This document shows, piece after piece, positions 33,476-36,969 of a DNA stretch of 36,969 bases. A model generated the notes under the pieces. That model was not told the DNA's origin. It saw only the letters and a program-made list of their open reading frames with translations, and did no database searches. The DNA comes from UBA1205 sp045598105 (GTDB taxonomy: Bacteria > Bacteroidota > Bacteroidia > Bacteroidales > WCHB1-69): contig JAZLLK010000064.1 in the NCBI GenBank assembly GCA_045598105.1, forward strand, positions 1-36,969, written 5' to 3'. Made by a program: the position numbers and the translations under genes. How positions within the stretch are numbered: position 1 is the stretch's first letter; each line of letters opens with the position of its first letter.

Positions 33476-34501
33476 CTATTTTTTTGGTTTGTATTTCGAT
33501 TCTTTAAGTATTTTTTGTGAATTTTTTTCCTGCATAAGCTCTTTAAGAGGCCTGTCAGGATTGTTTATCACCCATGAACGACATATTTGCCAGCCTATCC
33601 ATGCTCCTATACGCCCCGGTGATTCATTACTGAAATAAGGCGTAAATGGTGATTCTCCCACCAACTTGCGAACATCAGTCTTATTTTTACTATATAATAA
33701 GTCATTATTAACTATATATGACCATATTTCCACCTCATTGGCTTGCGCCCATTGTAATTTGACCGGTGTTACACCATATATAAGCGTGTCATGTACGTGA
33801 GGTAACATTACCGACGTAAACATGAGCCGCTTGCCCTCTATAAGCATTTCATCTAATGCCGAAGTGGCTGCATTATAACTTATGTATTTAAAAGCCATTT
33901 CCTTAAAACAATCCGGAAGAATGTATTCCTTAGCAAACCGATGGTATATGTATTGTGGTACCGCCGGACCCAATTGCTTGTATAATTTATAGTTGCTGCC
34001 TAAATATAAATCCAATGCTATTACCAGCACCGTATCATAATACATTATGGGCATTTCATAATATAAGCCCGTAATGGCAGTATATATATGTGGTATTACA
34101 GCTTGCGGAAAGTGATATTGCATAAGGGCAAAAGCCGAATCAAAGGCCTGCTCTAAATCACTGCAATCAGGGTACTGCCTGTTTACATCTTTGTATAACT
34201 TTTTTATAATAGGGTCATTCAAGTAATTGCTTATTTGCTGTACCCCTTCAGAATGTATACTGTCACCTGTAAAAAATGAATACTCCGCCTGCAAAGCCTG
34301 CAAGCCTTGTAGTATGCTGTCTCTATTTATATTCTGCAAGGCCTTGTCATATCGGTGTATGGTAGTGTGCATTTGAGCGGTTTTTTGCTTTATTTGTACA
34401 ATATCGGCTTTCGGCTGATAAGAAGGCTGCTTGCGATGACATGCTACTATGCTTATACTTAGTATAAGCACACAAATAACTATGCGTATATATATTTTCA
34501 T
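33476..34501 (-). CDS. gldB: GldB-like lipoprotein
   Basis: This is a 341-residue lipoprotein with signal peptide and lipobox IVAC (Cys at about 21). The body contains YYDTVLVIALDLYLGSNYKLY, the helical RFAKEYILPDCFKEMAFKYI and the C-terminal NESPGRIGAWIGWQICRSW, which I recognise from GldB family proteins. GldB is essential for gliding in Flavobacterium but occurs in many non-gliding Bacteroidetes, so motility is not implied. A TTG-started extension to 34522 is rejected because the ATG at 34501 gives the proper signal. Read with cdaA and ahcY as one operon; stop codon TAG. Confidence 0.85.
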   Translation of the reverse strand: MKIYIRIVICVLILSISIVACHRKQPSYQPKADIVQIKQKTAQMHTTIHRYDKALQNINRDSILQGLQALQAEYSFFTGDSIHSEGVQQISNYLNDPIIKKLYKDVNRQYPDCSDLEQAFDSAFALMQYHFPQAVIPHIYTAITGLYYEMPIMYYDTVLVIALDLYLGSNYKLYKQLGPAVPQYIYHRFAKEYILPDCFKEMAFKYISYNAATSALDEMLIEGKRLMFTSVMLPHVHDTLIYGVTPVKLQWAQANEVEIWSYIVNNDLLYSKNKTDVRKLVGESPFTPYFSNESPGRIGAWIGWQICRSWVINNPDRPLKELMQEKNSQKILKESKYKPKK

Positions 34502-34535
34502 TTTCTTTATGTAATACCTCAAAAAGTATATCTTG

Positions 34536-34543
34536 CAAAGGTA
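34536..34543 (-). promoter_or_regulatory. -7 promoter box, TACCTTTG, for the gldB-cdaA-ahcY operon
   Basis: This TAnnTTTG match gives a leader of about 30 bases before the gldB-like ATG. Confidence 0.55.
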
Positions 34544-34691
34544 GCATTTTTAACTATATCGCCCTTGCTTTTTGTATGGCTATTTGTCAACATACAACAA
34601 AAAAAACAAAATCATATTGTTGTAGTAAAGAAAAAAAAAGAAAATGTAAATATTTTTGAGATAAAATAGCTTTTCTATAAACAAAAAATTG

Positions 34692-34699
34692 TACTTTTG
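34692..34699 (+). promoter_or_regulatory. -7 promoter box, TACTTTTG, for the DUF349 gene
   Basis: This TAnnTTTG match predicts a start near 34704 and a leader of about 84 bases. A hairpin GCTTTTG/CAAAAGC (34707-34713 with 34719-34725) would lie at the extreme 5' end of the transcript. Confidence 0.5.
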
Positions 34700-34787
34700 C
34701 TTGCTCGCTTTTGTAGAACAAAAGCTGCATATATTATGTTAACTTCATTAATTTTTTAAATTAGTCCTTTAAAAACAAAATTTTATT

Positions 34788-36758
34788 ATGGAATCTCAAC
34801 TCAATCCAAATTTGGAACCTGAACAGGTAGCACAAAATGCAGCAGAAGCAGTTAGTAATGAATGTAATAACGAAACCGCTCCGGTAGAAGTTTCCACACC
34901 GGAACCGTCAATTCCCATGCCGGAATCAATAGACGAACCTGTCTCTACTGATATGCCTGTAACCGAATCAAACGAAGCTATAGAACCAAATGAAGAAGAG
35001 GAAGAAGGAATTTCAGATACCATGTTTGATAATTGTACCAAGCAGGAAGTTACTCAGGCATTGGAAGAATTATTGGCCGAACAACATGTGTCCAAAATTA
35101 AAAAACAGGTATCTTTGCTCAGAAGCCGCTTTTTGCAACTGTTAAAAGAAGATAAAGAACAGGCTTTGCACACATTTTTGGCTAATGATGGTAATAAAGA
35201 AGACTTTAAATATGAACCCGATGAAACAGATCGGCGTTTTGATGCCGCTTTTGGCAAATATAAAGCTGCAAAAAACAAATACGCAGAGGAAGTAGAAAAA
35301 GAAAAAGAAAATAATTTGCATAAAAAGCAAGCCCTGTTGGAAGAACTTCGCGTATTGGTAGATTCGGAAGAATCACTTAAACAAATATATGACCGCTTTA
35401 AAGAAATTCAAAGTACCTGGAAAGAAATAGGTCCGGTTCCTCAAGCCAATGTAAATGACTTGTGGCAGAATTATCATTTCTACGTAGAAAAATTCTTTAA
35501 CAAAATTAAAATCAATCGCGAATTGCGTGATTTGGATATGAAGAAGAATTTGGAACGTAAGCTGGAAATATGTGAAAAAACCGAAGCCTTGCTTTTGGAA
35601 CCTTCCATTATGAAATCTTTTAAATTACTCCAACAATACCACCAGGAATGGAAAGAATCAGGAGCAGTGGAAGAAGATAAAAAAGACGAATTGTGGAACC
35701 GTTTCAAAGCCGCCTCGGATCAAATTAACCAAAAACGTAAAGATTATTATGATTCCATAGCAAAAGAGCAGGAAATGAACTATCAGGCCAAATTGGCACT
35801 GTGTGAACAAATAGATGCTTTAATGGCTCAGGATTATAAGTCGGGGCTTAAACAAATGAACGCCACCGGCGAACAAATTAACGAATTGTTCAAAACATGG
35901 AAAACCTTAGGCCCCGCTCCTAAAAATGTACATGACGAAATATGGAACCGCTTCCGTACAGCTATGACTGCCTATTTTGAAGACAGAAAAGAATATTTCA
36001 AAAAGAATAAGGAAGAACAGGTAAATAACTATAACCTTAAACTTAACCTGTGTATGCAGGCCGAAGCCATAGCCCTGAGAAAAGATTGGAAAAAAGCCAC
36101 CGCTGATTTGCTCCAATTACAACAGGAATGGAAAACTATAGGTACCGTTTCACGTAAACAGTCAGAAGCATTGTGGACACGCTTCCGCAAAGCATGTGAT
36201 GACTTCTTTGCCGCTAAAGCCGAATTTTATAAAGATATTACCGCCGGCGTAGCCGAAAACCTGGCTAAAAAACAGGCCTTGATACAAAGAGTAAAAGATT
36301 ATGTTATGGTGGACAATAAATCCGAAAATCTGGATGCCTTGAAAACTTTCCAAAGAGAATGGACCGAAATAGGCTATACCGCCCAAGCCGACAAAGACAG
36401 AATATGGGAAGAATTCCGTACCGCCATAGGCCAACGCTTTGAAGAATTAAAGAGCAAAGCCAAACTTGAAAGTGCCGAAAACTTTGCCAATCGCGTAAGC
36501 GAAGCCGGCCAAAGCGGATTGAACAGCATAAAAAACGAACTGAAAGACAAGATAGCTAAACTGTCAAATGAAGTAAGTCTGTTAGAAAACAATATCGGTT
36601 TCTTTGCCCATTCCAAAAATGCCGATGTGCTGAAAAATCAATTCCAGGAAAAAATTAATCGTTATAAAGACGAAATAAACGAATTGAAAAATAAACTGAT
36701 GAAGGTAGATGAGGAAATTAAAGCCGCAAAAGCATCTAAACAATCCGAACCTGTTTAG
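34788..36758 (+). CDS. DUF349-repeat protein
   Basis: This 656-residue soluble protein has an acidic, low-complexity N-terminus (1-80), five DUF349 repeats (about 178-240, 253-320, 331-400, 412-480, 492-555) and a C-terminal coiled coil (about 560-650). Each repeat contains a motif like TWKEIGPVP...LWxxF...F, for example EWKESGAVEEDKKDELWNRF. The family is common and abundant in Bacteroidetes; its function is unknown. The last residues are highly charged. It is a single-gene unit with its own promoter and terminator. Confidence 0.93.
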   Translation: MESQLNPNLEPEQVAQNAAEAVSNECNNETAPVEVSTPEPSIPMPESIDEPVSTDMPVTESNEAIEPNEEEEEGISDTMFDNCTKQEVTQALEELLAEQHVSKIKKQVSLLRSRFLQLLKEDKEQALHTFLANDGNKEDFKYEPDETDRRFDAAFGKYKAAKNKYAEEVEKEKENNLHKKQALLEELRVLVDSEESLKQIYDRFKEIQSTWKEIGPVPQANVNDLWQNYHFYVEKFFNKIKINRELRDLDMKKNLERKLEICEKTEALLLEPSIMKSFKLLQQYHQEWKESGAVEEDKKDELWNRFKAASDQINQKRKDYYDSIAKEQEMNYQAKLALCEQIDALMAQDYKSGLKQMNATGEQINELFKTWKTLGPAPKNVHDEIWNRFRTAMTAYFEDRKEYFKKNKEEQVNNYNLKLNLCMQAEAIALRKDWKKATADLLQLQQEWKTIGTVSRKQSEALWTRFRKACDDFFAAKAEFYKDITAGVAENLAKKQALIQRVKDYVMVDNKSENLDALKTFQREWTEIGYTAQADKDRIWEEFRTAIGQRFEELKSKAKLESAENFANRVSEAGQSGLNSIKNELKDKIAKLSNEVSLLENNIGFFAHSKNADVLKNQFQEKINRYKDEINELKNKLMKVDEEIKAAKASKQSEPV

Positions 36759-36784
36759 GAATAATCAGTATATTACTGTCATTT

Positions 36785-36816
36785 ATAAGGGTTGTCATAA
36801 TTATGACAACCCTTAT
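36785..36816 (+). terminator. Terminator after the DUF349 gene (perfect 32-base palindrome)
   Basis: ATAAGGGTTGTCATAA is followed directly by its reverse complement, and then by TTTTT. It lies 26 bases after the stop. The symmetrical form would also stop transcription from the other direction. Confidence 0.88.
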
Positions 36817-36881
36817 TTTTATTATATGCCTAAATTCAACAAATAAATGCAACTTTATCACGAACAGGAATAGGATTTTTA

Positions 36882-36918
36882 TCAAGTAAGGGAAAGCAAA
36901 CACTTTCCCTATACTTGA
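36882..36918. promoter_or_regulatory. 15-bp inverted repeat upstream of the next gene
   Basis: TCAAGTAAGGGAAAG (36882-36896) and CTTTCCCTATACTTGA (36903-36918) pair over 15 positions with one bulged A and a six-base loop (CAAACA). It overlaps the region where a -33 element for the box at 36933 should lie, so an operator is possible; no T run follows it. Confidence 0.5.
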
Positions 36919-36932
36919 AAGGAAAAAATGAC

Positions 36933-36940
36933 TATTTTTG
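36933..36940 (+). promoter_or_regulatory. -7 promoter box, TATTTTTG, at the window edge
   Basis: A TAnnTTTG match lies 22 bases before an ATG at 36963. It is probably the promoter of the gene that begins at the right edge. Confidence 0.45.
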
Positions 36941-36962
36941 TGTGTGAAAAAAGTGCAAAAAT

Positions 36963-36969
36963 ATGAGTC
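36963..36969 (+). CDS. Possible start of a gene cut by the right edge
   Basis: An ATG followed by AGT and one more base is seen 22 bases after a good -7 box. Only two codons are visible, so this rests on the promoter position alone. Confidence 0.25.

Noticed and set aside
412..36758. Altered genetic code with TGA as Trp
   Set aside because: No gene contains an in-frame TGA and Trp is encoded by TGG throughout, so absence of TGA stops is only a bias.

Overview
The window looks like a chromosome segment of a member of Bacteroidota, most likely order Bacteroidales. The evidence is an A+T-rich sequence with many ATA isoleucine codons, Bacteroidetes-type -7 boxes (TAnnTTTG) in front of most transcription units, almost no Shine-Dalgarno sequences, and a typical gene set: Rnf complex, meso-diaminopimelate dehydrogenase, GldB-like lipoprotein, DUF349 protein, CdaA, and a secreted alpha-2-macroglobulin. 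All gene identities come from reading the translated sequence; no database search was possible.

Layout. Positions 1-5312 (minus): the first codons of an unidentified membrane or exported protein, a DUF5692-like membrane protein, a MATE exporter with an unusual structured leader, and a sulfatase-fold LTA-synthase-like membrane enzyme. Positions 5318-11104 (minus): a 1928-residue thioester alpha-2-macroglobulin directly upstream of that enzyme. Positions 11178-21074 (minus): a tightly packed nine-gene row, purA, lolD, lptF/G permease, a secreted triple-repeat protein, mreC, mreD, mgtC-like, a META-domain lipoprotein and leuS, with a promoter before purA and a strong hairpin after leuS. Positions 21219-24709 (minus): lpxD and a repeat-rich exported surface protein. 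Positions 24950-30040 (plus): rnfC-D-G-E-A followed closely by ddh; rnfB is not in the row. Positions 30141-34501 (minus): gapA, then a gldB-like, cdaA, ahcY operon. Positions 34788-36758 (plus): a five-repeat DUF349 protein, then a strong terminator, an inverted repeat and a promoter at the window edge.

How the genes fit together. Much of the window concerns the cell envelope: LPS and lipoprotein export (LpxD, LptF/G, LolD), rod-shape proteins (MreC, MreD), peptidoglycan precursor supply (Ddh), periplasmic defence or processing (alpha-2-macroglobulin, LTA-synthase-like enzyme) and surface display. Energy metabolism is represented by Rnf and GAPDH, methyl-cycle metabolism by AhcY, and second-messenger signalling by CdaA. 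I see no phage, transposon, CRISPR array, rRNA or tRNA. The least ordinary items are the exported protein with 63-residue and 18-residue repeats, the possible attenuator ahead of the MATE gene, the Rnf operon without rnfB, and the single-base coupling of cdaA to ahcY.
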